Assembly: GCA_934511365.1 (NCBI GenBank)
Contig: CAKSWC010000010.1
Coordinates: forward strand, 1 to 64,000
Origin: an uncultured Eubacteriales bacterium
GTDB lineage: Bacteria > Bacillota > Clostridia > Oscillospirales > Acutalibacteraceae
Direction: 5' to 3'
Length of the DNA stretch: 64,000 nt
In this document: positions 6,735-16,079 of the stretch, one piece after another
How positions within the stretch are numbered: position 1 is the first letter of the stretch
How the letters are laid out: each line of letters starts with the position of its first letter
The notes under the pieces: generated by a model
What the model saw: only the letters and a program-made list of their open reading frames with translations
Told to the model about the DNA's origin: nothing
The model's database searches: none
Made by a program: the position numbers and the translations under genes

Positions 6735-8771
6735 ATGAATGAAAACGAAAACAAAAACGAAGAACTTCTTGAGGAAGAGCTGAATGAAGCTGAGCAGGAT
6801 TCCCCTGATATCGACATTGAGCGTGAGAACCTTCCGGAAGACCTTGCGCTTATGGATACCGTTGTTACCGAGGAGTATAACGCAGACGCAATTCAGGTGC
6901 TCGAGGGTCTTGAGGCGGTCAGAAAGCGCCCCGGAATGTATATCGGTTCAACTGGCCCAAGAGGTCTGCATCACCTTGTTTATGAAATTGTCGATAACTC
7001 AATCGACGAGGCGCTTGCCGGTTTCTGCACCCACATTGAGGTTGAAATTCTTCCCGGAAACGTAATCACCGTCCGCGATAACGGACGCGGTATCCCCGTT
7101 GGCATCAATGAGCAGCAGGGACTTCCGGCCGTTACGGTTGTTTTGACCGTTCTCCACGCAGGCGGAAAGTTCGGCGGAAGCGGCTATAAGGTTTCCGGCG
7201 GTCTCCACGGCGTTGGTTCCTCCGTTGTTAACGCCCTTTCCGAGTGGTTTGAGGTTGAAGTTTCTCAAAACGGCCATGTCTATCGCCAGCGCTTCACAAG
7301 AGGTCACATTGCCTCCGACCTTGACATTGTCGGCGATACAACCGAAACGGGAACATTCATCAAGTTCAAGCCGGACGCGGAAATTTTTCAGGAAACAACG
7401 GTCTATGACTATGAAACACTTCAGCGCCATCTGCGCGAAAGCGCTTTCCTCAACGCCGGCCTTGCAATAACTTTGACCGACAGCCGCGACCCGGAAAATG
7501 TTGTTACCGATCATTTCTGCTATGAGGGGGGTATCGGTTCCTTTGTTGAATATATCAACGAAAGCCGCGGTCTTACTCCCGTTCACGAAAGTCCGATTCA
7601 TTTTTCTGCCGTCAGCTCAGACAGAAGCGCGGAAATTGCGCTCATGTATAACGATGGCTATAACGAAACAATTCTTTCCTATGCAAACAACGTCCATACC
7701 GTTGACGGCGGTACCCACGAAACGGGCTTCAAAACCGCTTTAACAAAGGTGTTCAACGAGTATGGAAGAAAATATAACATTCTCAAAGATGCGGACAAAA
7801 AGCTTTCCGGCGAGGATTGCCGCGAAGGTCTTGTTGCCGTAATCAGCGTTAAGCTCACGGACGCCCAGTTTGAGGGCCAGACAAAGGGCAAACTTGGAAA
7901 CACCGATATCACAAAGCTTGTTGCCTCAACCGTATACACAAAGCTCACCGATTATTTTGAGGAAAACCCGCAGGTTGCAAAAATGATTTTCTCAAAGGCT
8001 CTTGACGCTTCACGCGCAAGAGAAGCCGCAAGAAAAGCGCGTGAGGCCGCAAGAAGAAAGTCTCCGCTTGAAAGCAACTCACTGCCCGGAAAGCTTTCCG
8101 ACTGCACGGAAAAGGATCCGTCCGTCACAGAACTTTTCATCGTTGAGGGTGACTCCGCAGGAGGCTCCGCAAAAGAGGGACGCGACAGGCGCATTCAGGC
8201 GATTCTTCCCCTTTGGGGAAAAATGCTCAATGTTGAAAAAAGCAGGCTTGACAAGGTTATCGGCAACGATAAACTCAGCCCCGTTGTAATGGCGCTCGGC
8301 GCAGGCATTGCGGACGATTTCAACGAGGAAAAGCTTCGCTACCACAAAATTGTCATCATGGCCGATGCCGATGTTGACGGCGCCCACATCAGAACGCTGC
8401 TTTTGACCTTCTTCTTCCGCTATATGCGTCCGCTTATTGACAACGGCTATGTCTATATTGCGCAGCCGCCGCTTTATAAGCTTTCAAAAGGACAAAAACA
8501 CGCCTATGCTTATTCCGATGAGGAAAGAGACAAGCTTATGGCTGAAATGCCCGGCGCGGCAATTCAGCGATACAAAGGTCTTGGTGAAATGGACGCCGAA
8601 CAGCTTTGGGAAACAACAATGGATCCGGAAAGAAGAATAATGCTCAGAGTCAACCTTGAGGACGCAATGCAGGCGGACGAAACTTTTTCAATCCTTATGG
8701 GAGACAAGGTTGAGCCCAGACGTGATTTTATTGAAAAGAACGCAAAATACGTTCAGAATCTTGATGTATAA
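6735..8771 (+). CDS. gyrB: DNA gyrase subunit B
   Basis: This is the ATPase and TOPRIM subunit of gyrase, which introduces negative supercoils. The 678-residue protein has the GHKL ATPase signatures EIVDNSIDEAL and GLHGVGSSVVNALS, the TOPRIM motifs VEGDSAGGSAK and MADADVDGAHIRTLL, and the C-terminal RYKGLGEMDAEQLWETTM. It is about 40 residues longer than usual at the N-terminus because an acidic, low-complexity tail of about 50 residues precedes YNADAIQVLEGLEAVRKRPGMYIG. The ATG follows AAAGGAG. gyrA begins 15 nt downstream. Confidence 0.97.
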   Translation: MNENENKNEELLEEELNEAEQDSPDIDIERENLPEDLALMDTVVTEEYNADAIQVLEGLEAVRKRPGMYIGSTGPRGLHHLVYEIVDNSIDEALAGFCTHIEVEILPGNVITVRDNGRGIPVGINEQQGLPAVTVVLTVLHAGGKFGGSGYKVSGGLHGVGSSVVNALSEWFEVEVSQNGHVYRQRFTRGHIASDLDIVGDTTETGTFIKFKPDAEIFQETTVYDYETLQRHLRESAFLNAGLAITLTDSRDPENVVTDHFCYEGGIGSFVEYINESRGLTPVHESPIHFSAVSSDRSAEIALMYNDGYNETILSYANNVHTVDGGTHETGFKTALTKVFNEYGRKYNILKDADKKLSGEDCREGLVAVISVKLTDAQFEGQTKGKLGNTDITKLVASTVYTKLTDYFEENPQVAKMIFSKALDASRAREAARKAREAARRKSPLESNSLPGKLSDCTEKDPSVTELFIVEGDSAGGSAKEGRDRRIQAILPLWGKMLNVEKSRLDKVIGNDKLSPVVMALGAGIADDFNEEKLRYHKIVIMADADVDGAHIRTLLLTFFFRYMRPLIDNGYVYIAQPPLYKLSKGQKHAYAYSDEERDKLMAEMPGAAIQRYKGLGEMDAEQLWETTMDPERRIMLRVNLEDAMQADETFSILMGDKVEPRRDFIEKNAKYVQNLDV

Positions 8772-8785
8772 AGGGGTGATAACGA

Positions 8786-11311
8786 ATGGAAAGAAATAAC
8801 GATGACCTCAGATTTGAAAACCAGACGATCATTGACGTTGACCTTAACGGCGAGATGCGCAAAAGCTTCCTTGATTACTCCATGTCGGTTATCACGTCAA
8901 GAGCACTCCCCGATGTCCGCGACGGACTCAAACCCGTCCACAGACGTATTCTTTACACAATGCACGAAAACTCGCTCTATCCGGACAAGCCGTACCGTAA
9001 GTGTGCAGACACAGTCGGTTCCGTTCTCGGCCGCTATCATCCGCACGGAGACGCTTCCGTTTATGACGCAATGGTTCGCCTTGCTCAAAAGTTTTCAACA
9101 AGATATATCCTTGTTGACGGCCACGGAAACTTCGGTTCCGTTGACGGTGACCCGCCGGCGGCTTACCGTTACACCGAGTCAAGAATGAGCAAAATTTCAA
9201 TGGAAATGCTCACCGATATCGACAAGGAAACCGTTGATTTTATCCCGAACTATGATGACCGACTCAAGGAGCCAACCGTCCTCCCCTCCCGTTTTCCGAA
9301 TCTCCTTGTCAACGGCTCAACCGGTATCGCCGTAGGTATGGCAACAAACATTCCGCCCCATAATCTCGGCGAGGTCATTGACGGAATGTGCTGCCTCATT
9401 GATGACCCGGACGCTCCGCTTGAAAAAATTATGGAGCATATTAAAGGCCCGGACTTCCCGACCGCCGGCATCGTTATGGGCAAAAGCGGAATCAGAGCCG
9501 CATACGGCACCGGCCGCGGAAAAATCACCGTTCGGGCAAGAACGGAAATTGTTGAAAACAAAAACGGACGTTTTTCAATCGTTGTTTCCGAGCTTCCCTA
9601 TCAGGTCAACAAACGCCGCCTCATTGAGGCAATGGCGGAGCTTGTCAAAGATAAGCGCATTGAGGGTATCTCGGACATCAATGACTACTCAAACCGTCAG
9701 GGTATGCACCTTGTTATTGACCTCAAGCGCGAGGCTAATCCGCAGGTTGTTCTCAACACCCTCTTTTCAATGACCCAGCTTCAAATTACCTACGGAATCA
9801 TTATGCTTGCCCTTGTTGACGGCGTTCCGAGGATTCTCACTCTGCGCCAGATTCTTGAGCATTACATCAGGTTCCAGGAACAGGTCATTTCAAGGCGTAC
9901 ACGCTATGACCTCAGGAAGGCCAAGGAGCGCGAGCATATTCTTGAAGGACTCAAAACCGCGCTCGATTTCATTGATGAAATTATTGCAATACTCAAAAAA
10001 GCCAAAGACCAAAACGAGGGCAAGGCCGCACTCATGGAGCGCTTTGACCTTGACGATATTCAGGCGGACGCCATTGTTAAAATGCGTCTCGGCCAGCTCA
10101 CCGGTCTTGAAAGAATCAAGATTGAAAACGAATTGAAAGAGCTTTGCGCAAAGATTGCCGAATATGAGGGTATTCTTGCGGACGAGAAAAAGGTTCTTGC
10201 AATCGTTAAAAACGAAGCGCTTGAACTTAAGCGCAAATATGCTGACGAAAGACTGACCGAAATTGCCGCCGTTTCCGGCGAGGTCGATATTGAGGACCTT
10301 ATTCCGGAGGAACAGTGCATATATACTCTCACAACCTTCGGCTATATCAAGCGCATTCCGGCCTCGGTCTATACCGTTCAGAAAAAGGGCGGAAAAGGCG
10401 TTAAGGGCATGAGCAGAAGGGAAGAAGATGTTGCCGAAACAATGTTCACCTGCTCAAGCCATGATTACATCATGTTCTTCACAACCAAGGGAAGAGCCTA
10501 TAGACTCAAAGGCTATGAAATTCCGGAGGGCAGCAGACAGAGCAAGGGCATGAATGTTGTTAACCTCCTCCCCGTTGAGGCGGACGAAAAAATCAGCGCA
10601 ATGATCCGCGTTCCGGATTTCGGTGAGGACGAACATTTTCTTTGCATGGTTACACGCAACGGAATCATCAAGCGCACAGAGCTTGACGCCTATAAAAACA
10701 TCAGAAAAAGCGGAATCATCGCCATCAACCTTGACGAGGGAGACGAGCTTGCCTGGGTATGGCTCACAAGCGGAAATGATGATATCCTTGTTGCAACAAA
10801 GAACGGCTTTGCAATCCGCTTTAACGAAAACGATGCCAGAGCTATCGGAAGAACGGCAAGGGGCGTTCGCGCCATTGACCTGCGTGACGGCGACTGCGTT
10901 GTTGGAATGTGTGCAATCGGAAAGGACGATGCCGCAAACGGCGCAAAAATCCTCACCGTCAGCGAAAACGGAATCGGAAGGCGCAGTGCGCTTGAAGATT
11001 ACCACCTTCAGTCGCGCTCCGGAAAAGGCTCAATCAACTATAAAACCGAAAAATACGGTCTTGTTGCCGCGGTCTGCCTTGTTCACCCGGACGATGATCT
11101 TATCCTCATCTCCTCAGACGGAATTGTTATCCGCATAAGCGCCGAAAGCGTCAATGCCGCCGCAAGAACCGCAAGGGGCGTTAATGTTATGAAAACCTCT
11201 GACGGAGAAAAGGTTGTTTCCGTCACCGCCGTTAAGCGCGGCGAAGAACCGGAAGAAGCCGAAGTTTCAACAGTTGACGGCGAAAATGTTGAAAACTCTG
11301 AGGAAGTATAA
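8786..11311 (+). CDS. gyrA: DNA gyrase subunit A
   Basis: This is the DNA-cleaving subunit of gyrase (841 residues). The catalytic Tyr is Tyr129 in AAYRYTESRM. The quinolone-binding region reads HPHGDASVYDAMVRLAQ with Ala90, Ser91 and Asp94; most bacteria have Ser at the first position, while Ala is the natural state in Mycobacterium tuberculosis. The gyrase-specific GyrA box appears as QKKGGKG, so this is GyrA and not ParC. The tail is acidic (EEPEEAE). It is the last gene of the origin cluster; a short GC hairpin (11401-11420) without a T-run follows. Confidence 0.97.
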   Translation: MERNNDDLRFENQTIIDVDLNGEMRKSFLDYSMSVITSRALPDVRDGLKPVHRRILYTMHENSLYPDKPYRKCADTVGSVLGRYHPHGDASVYDAMVRLAQKFSTRYILVDGHGNFGSVDGDPPAAYRYTESRMSKISMEMLTDIDKETVDFIPNYDDRLKEPTVLPSRFPNLLVNGSTGIAVGMATNIPPHNLGEVIDGMCCLIDDPDAPLEKIMEHIKGPDFPTAGIVMGKSGIRAAYGTGRGKITVRARTEIVENKNGRFSIVVSELPYQVNKRRLIEAMAELVKDKRIEGISDINDYSNRQGMHLVIDLKREANPQVVLNTLFSMTQLQITYGIIMLALVDGVPRILTLRQILEHYIRFQEQVISRRTRYDLRKAKEREHILEGLKTALDFIDEIIAILKKAKDQNEGKAALMERFDLDDIQADAIVKMRLGQLTGLERIKIENELKELCAKIAEYEGILADEKKVLAIVKNEALELKRKYADERLTEIAAVSGEVDIEDLIPEEQCIYTLTTFGYIKRIPASVYTVQKKGGKGVKGMSRREEDVAETMFTCSSHDYIMFFTTKGRAYRLKGYEIPEGSRQSKGMNVVNLLPVEADEKISAMIRVPDFGEDEHFLCMVTRNGIIKRTELDAYKNIRKSGIIAINLDEGDELAWVWLTSGNDDILVATKNGFAIRFNENDARAIGRTARGVRAIDLRDGDCVVGMCAIGKDDAANGAKILTVSENGIGRRSALEDYHLQSRSGKGSINYKTEKYGLVAAVCLVHPDDDLILISSDGIVIRISAESVNAAARTARGVNVMKTSDGEKVVSVTAVKRGEEPEEAEVSTVDGENVENSEEV

Positions 11312-11464
11312 ATAATTTTGCGCGGCGCAAAGGAAATTTTGCTGCCGGCGATTCGGAATCGACCCCTGCAAAATTGATATATGTTTGCAATGAGTTGTAA
11401 GGGCGGCTCAAAAGCCGCCCGTGAAGCTTCCGTAATGAAAATCAAGGATTCAAAAGGTGATCTT

Positions 11465-12628
11465 GTGAAAAAAGAAAAGAAAGCTGTGAATGGAAAAAAG
11501 AAGAGCAACCCCATTGCCGCCTTTTTTTGGACGAATAAACGCCGGAGGGCAAAAAACATCTACTTCCTTTTGACGGCGTTCCTGCTTGTCATTGCCATGG
11601 GACTGGGCTATGTCAATACCCTGCTCAACGGCATTACCTATGAAAAGGACAACAAGGGTCAAACCGTCAGCGTTCCAAAGGACAATATTGTTGACGATGA
11701 GGAAGTAAAAATCATGAAGGCAATCAATGAGGCCGGTTCGCTCAATGAATATCTTTATGAATGGGCGAACAACGGCGGAAGCCTGCGCTCAAGCAAGAAT
11801 GTTATCAATGTTTTGCTTGTTGGCCTCGATTCCGATACCGCGCTTGAAAACGGCGGTCGGTCGGACTCGCTGATTCTTGTTTCCCTGAACAAAAAGACAA
11901 AGAAAATCAACATGACCTCCTTTTTCCGTGACACATGGACATACATGAACATCGGCGGCGAGGGCAGATACGGAAAGCTCAATTCGTCATATATGTACGG
12001 CTCAGACGAGGCACTGCTTGACACGATTGAAAAGGACTTCAAAATTGACATCGACTATTATGTTGCGGTTGACTTTTCCTCCTTCACAGACATCATCAAC
12101 GCCCTCGGCGGCCTGACTGTTGAGGTTCAGGAATATGAGGCGAACTATATCAACCGGACAACGGTTCATACCATTGATTACGGTCCTGCCGTCAAGCTGA
12201 CGGGTGCGCAGGCTCTTGTTTTTGCGCGTATCCGCCACTCGGATTCGGACTCGGACGTCAGCCGAACAAGGCGCCAGAGGCAGGTTATCACCGCGCTCAT
12301 CAATTCCGCAAAGGGCGCAAGCCTTTCTCAGCTCAGCTCAGCGCTTGACACGCTTTTCAAGTATGTTAAGACCGACCTGACAAAAATGCAGATTCTTTCC
12401 TATGCCGCTCAAGCGCTCGCTAACGGCTGGATAAACTATGAAATTGTTCAAACGCCGATAAGTGATACCGATGTTTTCCGCACCGGAGACATTGGCGGCC
12501 AGTCCGTTGTTCTGATGGATCTTCCCCTTGCGGCTCAGCGCGTTCAGGAGGCAATCTATGGAAAAGGCGAAAGCAACATTGTTCTTGAGGACGGAAGAGT
12601 AACGGCGTTTGCACTCGCAGGATTCTAA
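11465..12628 (+). CDS. LytR-CpsA-Psr (LCP) family cell-wall glycopolymer ligase
   Basis: LCP enzymes transfer teichoic acids or other glycopolymers from lipid carriers to peptidoglycan outside the membrane. A basic cytoplasmic tail leads to one membrane segment (IYFLLTAFLLVIAMGLGY). The extracellular LCP domain follows with NVLLVGLDSD, GRSDSLILVSL, FFRDTW, YYVAVDFSSF and ARIRHSDSDSDVSRTRRQ, whose Arg/Asp residues bind the lipid pyrophosphate. The frame is open from 11381. GTG at 11465 is chosen for its strong AAAGGTGATC site (387 residues). ATG at 11435 is the alternative but lacks a clear site. Confidence 0.9.
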   Translation: MKKEKKAVNGKKKSNPIAAFFWTNKRRRAKNIYFLLTAFLLVIAMGLGYVNTLLNGITYEKDNKGQTVSVPKDNIVDDEEVKIMKAINEAGSLNEYLYEWANNGGSLRSSKNVINVLLVGLDSDTALENGGRSDSLILVSLNKKTKKINMTSFFRDTWTYMNIGGEGRYGKLNSSYMYGSDEALLDTIEKDFKIDIDYYVAVDFSSFTDIINALGGLTVEVQEYEANYINRTTVHTIDYGPAVKLTGAQALVFARIRHSDSDSDVSRTRRQRQVITALINSAKGASLSQLSSALDTLFKYVKTDLTKMQILSYAAQALANGWINYEIVQTPISDTDVFRTGDIGGQSVVLMDLPLAAQRVQEAIYGKGESNIVLEDGRVTAFALAGF

Positions 12629-12670
12629 ATTTTAGATAATAGATAAAAGATAATAGATAAAAGATATTTT
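12626..12670 (+). repeat. heptamer-repeat array 3
   Basis: Six tandem 7-bp units of the type TTTTAGA, TAATAGA and TAAAAGA directly follow the LCP stop codon and end about 8 nt before the ribosome site of the next gene. Confidence 0.8.
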
Positions 12671-12687
12671 AATCCACGGAGCGTAAA

Positions 12688-13350
12688 ATGAAAAACTACG
12701 ACTATGTTATTTTTGATTTTGACGGAACAATAGCCGATACCGGCGAAGGTATCCTCAAAAGCCTTCAATATTCCTTTGAACAGATGGGTCATGAGGTTCC
12801 GGATCTTTCAGACCTCAAAAAGTTCATCGGTCCGCCGATTCATTATAGCTACGTTACCTTTTACGGCATTGACGAAACCGAGGTTGAGCAGTACATCAAA
12901 AAGTACCGCGAACGATACAGAAAAATCGGTATCTTTGAATGCTTTGTCTATGACGGAATGATTGAAACGCTCAAAACGCTCAGAAATAACGGCGTAAAAA
13001 TCGGCATAGCTTCCTCAAAACCGATTAAGCTTGTCTATGACGTTATGGACTATCTCAAACTGACGGAATATTTTGACGCCGTTGTTGGAACACAGTTTGA
13101 TGACAGCAATCACCCCGGAAAAACCGACCTTGTTCTTCAAAGCATGGAAAAACTCGGTGACGCAGACAAAAAGCGCACCCTCATGGTCGGCGACAGGTAT
13201 TTTGACATTGACGGAGCCGCCGGAGCGGGTGTTGACAGCGCAGGCGTAACCTATGGTTACGGCTCAAGGGAAGAATTCATTGAGCATGGCGCAACCTATA
13301 TTGTTGACTCTCCGCAGGAGATTCTCAACATCGTTTTGAAAAATTGCTGA
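12688..13350 (+). CDS. HAD-family phosphatase, phosphoglycolate phosphatase-like
   Basis: The 220-residue protein is a HAD subfamily IA hydrolase with an alpha-helical cap. Motif I is FDFDGTIADT (nucleophile Asp and acid/base Asp), motif II is IASSKP, the Lys is in HPGKTDLVL, and motif III/IV is MVGDRYFDIDGAAGA. Relatives include phosphoglycolate phosphatase Gph and pyrophosphatase PpaX; the substrate cannot be fixed from motifs. It precedes the beta-mannosidase by about 50 nt and may be in one transcript with it. Confidence 0.85.
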   Translation: MKNYDYVIFDFDGTIADTGEGILKSLQYSFEQMGHEVPDLSDLKKFIGPPIHYSYVTFYGIDETEVEQYIKKYRERYRKIGIFECFVYDGMIETLKTLRNNGVKIGIASSKPIKLVYDVMDYLKLTEYFDAVVGTQFDDSNHPGKTDLVLQSMEKLGDADKKRTLMVGDRYFDIDGAAGAGVDSAGVTYGYGSREEFIEHGATYIVDSPQEILNIVLKNC

Positions 13351-13401
13351 GTAATGCCCCGGCGCAGTTTCTGCCGTGCGGCGCAAAAGGACTGGAAAAA
13401 A

Positions 13402-15834
13402 ATGAAAAAAATCGACCTTTCCGGAAAGTGGAAGCTTGCCGGACATGAAATTTCGGTGCCCTCGCTTTTTGTGAGTAAAAAGACCTATGACGAATATTTC
13501 CCGTCGCTTTGCGCAGACAAGGCGGCGGACGTTTACGTTACGGACGGAGATAAGTTCACACTCGAGAAAACATTCCCCCTTTCGGCGCAAGAGCTGAAAA
13601 GCGAAAACATTGTCCTTTTTTTTGAAAGGCTGGACACGCTGTGCAATGTTTTCCTCAACGGACGGAAAATTGCTTTCTGCAAGAACTGCCACCGCAGCTA
13701 CAGCTTTGATGTCAAAGAATATCTCAGAGAGGGAACGAACCGGCTTGAGGTTGAGTTTTTGTCTCTGACGGAATATATAAAACAAAGGGAAAAGGAGCTT
13801 CCCCTTCCCTTTAACGCAATGGGCATTCCCCACCACCCCCATATCAGGAAACCGGCCTCCCATTTCGGCTGGGATTTTACCGCGCCGCTCTGCGCCCAGG
13901 GTATTTCGGGACGCTGCGGACTGCGGCTGTTTTCTCATCCCGTGATAACCGAATTTGACGTCAGACAAAAAACCGACGGCAAAAACCGGATAGTTACGGC
14001 AAAGGCTCAAACAAGCGAAAAGGCGAGCGTAATCTTTTCCCTCACCCACCCGGACGGAAGGACGGAAAAAATCCATGCCGATGAAAACGGCTGCTGCCGC
14101 TTCACCGTGAGTGACCCGCAGCTTTGGTATTGCAACACAATGGGCGCTCAGCCGCTTTACACCGTTTGCGCAATGATTATTTCCGATGACGGAATGGCAC
14201 AGGACAAAAAGGAAAAAAGGATAGGCCTGCGCACTGTTTTTCTTGACAGAAAAAAGGATAAATTCGGAAGCTGCTTTTGTTTCTACATAAACGGCGAACC
14301 GATTTTTTCAAAGGGTGCAAACCTTGTTCCCTTTCATATGATTTATACAAGCGTTACCCGTGAGGACATTGAAAATGTTCTCAAAAAATGCCGCGAGGCA
14401 AACATGAATATGCTTCGCGTTTGGGGCGGCGGCTTTTATGAGAGCGACGAGTTTTATGACCTTTGCGACGAATACGGTCTGCTTGTCTGGCAGGACTGCG
14501 CCTTTGCCTGCTGCGCATATCCGTTCATGGACGAGGACTTCCTTTTTGAGGTCAAGGAGGAAATTCGGGAAAATGTTTCAAGAATCCGTCACCACGCCTC
14601 CCTCTGCCTCTGGTGCGGAAACAATGAGATTGAGTCAATCTCTCTCGCGTGGCTCAACAGGCGCAGCTTCATAAACACAACGGAAAAGTTTTTCTATAAA
14701 ACCCTCCCATCCCTCATCGAACGCTATGACGGCGAAACGCCGTATCACCAATGCAGTCCCGGCTCCGGAACATACATGAAAGACCCCTCCGGCGACTCCT
14801 CCGGAGACAGCCACATTTGGAACACATGGCACGGCTTCAGAACAAAAAGCTACTATAAAAAACGCTTTCCCCGTTTTTGCAGCGAGCTTGGAATGCAGTC
14901 ATATCCGCTCTTTCCGCTTTCCGCAAACCAGTTTTGCGACCTCGGCGAGGAAAGGCTTGATTTCTATCTTGCAAAGCACTTCACCCTCGGAAACAATTTG
15001 AGCGAGCGGCGATATCTCACTCAGCTTCTTCAGCTTGAATATATGAAAGAGGCGGCGGAACATTTTCGCCGCAATCCGCAGCGCTGCGCCGGTATGCTTT
15101 TTTGGCAGCTCAATGACTGCTGGCAGAGCGCGTCATGGGCGGCGCTTGACGTTAAGCACGGAAAAAAGGCGCTCATGTTTGCTTCAAAGCATTTTTATGA
15201 AAACCTCCATGTAAGCTGCGTTCAGGAAAGGGACTTCATTGAAGTTTTTGTAACTAACGAAAACAGAACGCCTTTTGAGGGCAGACTGAAGGTCTTTTTT
15301 GAAAACACCGTTGGCGCTCAACACTCAATGAGGGCGGAAAAAACCGTTTTCATCCGCGCGTTTTCCTCGGTCAGTGTGATGAAAGTTCCGCTTTCATCCG
15401 TTGGAAGAAAAAAGAATATTTTTGTTGCCGGACTTTTTGATTCAAAGGACGTTCCGGTCAGCGAGAACCGCCTTATTCTTTGCGAAAACAACGAGCTTGA
15501 GCTTTGCGATCCGCTCCTCAAGTTTGAAACGCTTATTCGCGCCGGTCATGTATATGTGACGGTCAGTGCGGAAAAATATGCACGGTACGTTGAGCTTTCC
15601 TGCCGCGATGAAACCGGAGATTTTTCCGAGAATTACTTTGACCTTTGCGCCGGAGAGAAAAAAACCGTTGAGCTTCTCAATCCCTGCGCCGGACTTGAGG
15701 AAATGCTCGCTGTCCGTTCGCTTTTCGGCGTGATTAAAAACAGAGACAAGGCAAGAGACAGAAAGCGCCTTCTTGCCGTTGGCGCAAAGCCGATGGTTGT
15801 TGCAAATTTTGTTGGCCGAATTTTGGGAGATTAG
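13402..15834 (+). CDS. beta-mannosidase, glycoside hydrolase family 2
   Basis: The enzyme is predicted to release terminal beta-mannose from manno-oligosaccharides or glycan cores. The 810-residue protein has an N-terminal jelly-roll (SGKWKLAGHE...), an Ig-like domain and a TIM barrel with NMLRVWGGGFYE. The acid/base Glu is Glu409 in WCGNNE and the nucleophile Glu is Glu495 in FCSELGMQSYP; the latter context is typical of beta-mannosidases rather than beta-galactosidases. No signal peptide is present, so it acts in the cytosol on imported sugars. The ATG at 13402 follows AAAGGA; the frame is open from 13354. The stop TAG starts a heptamer array. Confidence 0.88.
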   Translation: MKKIDLSGKWKLAGHEISVPSLFVSKKTYDEYFPSLCADKAADVYVTDGDKFTLEKTFPLSAQELKSENIVLFFERLDTLCNVFLNGRKIAFCKNCHRSYSFDVKEYLREGTNRLEVEFLSLTEYIKQREKELPLPFNAMGIPHHPHIRKPASHFGWDFTAPLCAQGISGRCGLRLFSHPVITEFDVRQKTDGKNRIVTAKAQTSEKASVIFSLTHPDGRTEKIHADENGCCRFTVSDPQLWYCNTMGAQPLYTVCAMIISDDGMAQDKKEKRIGLRTVFLDRKKDKFGSCFCFYINGEPIFSKGANLVPFHMIYTSVTREDIENVLKKCREANMNMLRVWGGGFYESDEFYDLCDEYGLLVWQDCAFACCAYPFMDEDFLFEVKEEIRENVSRIRHHASLCLWCGNNEIESISLAWLNRRSFINTTEKFFYKTLPSLIERYDGETPYHQCSPGSGTYMKDPSGDSSGDSHIWNTWHGFRTKSYYKKRFPRFCSELGMQSYPLFPLSANQFCDLGEERLDFYLAKHFTLGNNLSERRYLTQLLQLEYMKEAAEHFRRNPQRCAGMLFWQLNDCWQSASWAALDVKHGKKALMFASKHFYENLHVSCVQERDFIEVFVTNENRTPFEGRLKVFFENTVGAQHSMRAEKTVFIRAFSSVSVMKVPLSSVGRKKNIFVAGLFDSKDVPVSENRLILCENNELELCDPLLKFETLIRAGHVYVTVSAEKYARYVELSCRDETGDFSENYFDLCAGEKKTVELLNPCAGLEEMLAVRSLFGVIKNRDKARDRKRLLAVGAKPMVVANFVGRILGD

Positions 15835-16018
15835 ATTCTAGATTCTAGACGCTAGATGCTGGATGCTGGATATTGCGGAATTTTTCAAATCGGGAAGCAA
15901 GGTGCGTCATGGCTGGCTCGGTTCCTGAGTTATTTTATATAATAGATAAAAGATAATAAATAATAGATAATAGATATTTTTCTAACATCCAACATCTAAT
16001 ATCTAACATCTAATTTAA
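15832..16018 (+). repeat. heptamer-repeat intergenic element 4
   Basis: The array begins in the stop of the beta-mannosidase gene with TAGATTC/TAGATGC units (15832-15872). A core follows (AAATCGGGAAGCAA...GAGTTATTTT) that matches the core of element 2. Then come AGATAAT units (about 15942-15975) and inverted ATCTAAC units (15980-16015). It fills almost the whole gap to the Mrp gene. Confidence 0.85.
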
Positions 16019-16079
16019 GCTTGAATTATACTTTTGTATATAAAATAAAAACAGAAATTTGAAAGGTAGTGTATTACTA

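Noticed and set aside
11401..11420. GGGCGGC/GCCGCCC hairpin after gyrA as a terminator
   Set aside because: It is followed by GTGAAGC, not a T-run, so at most it is a weak or non-canonical stop.
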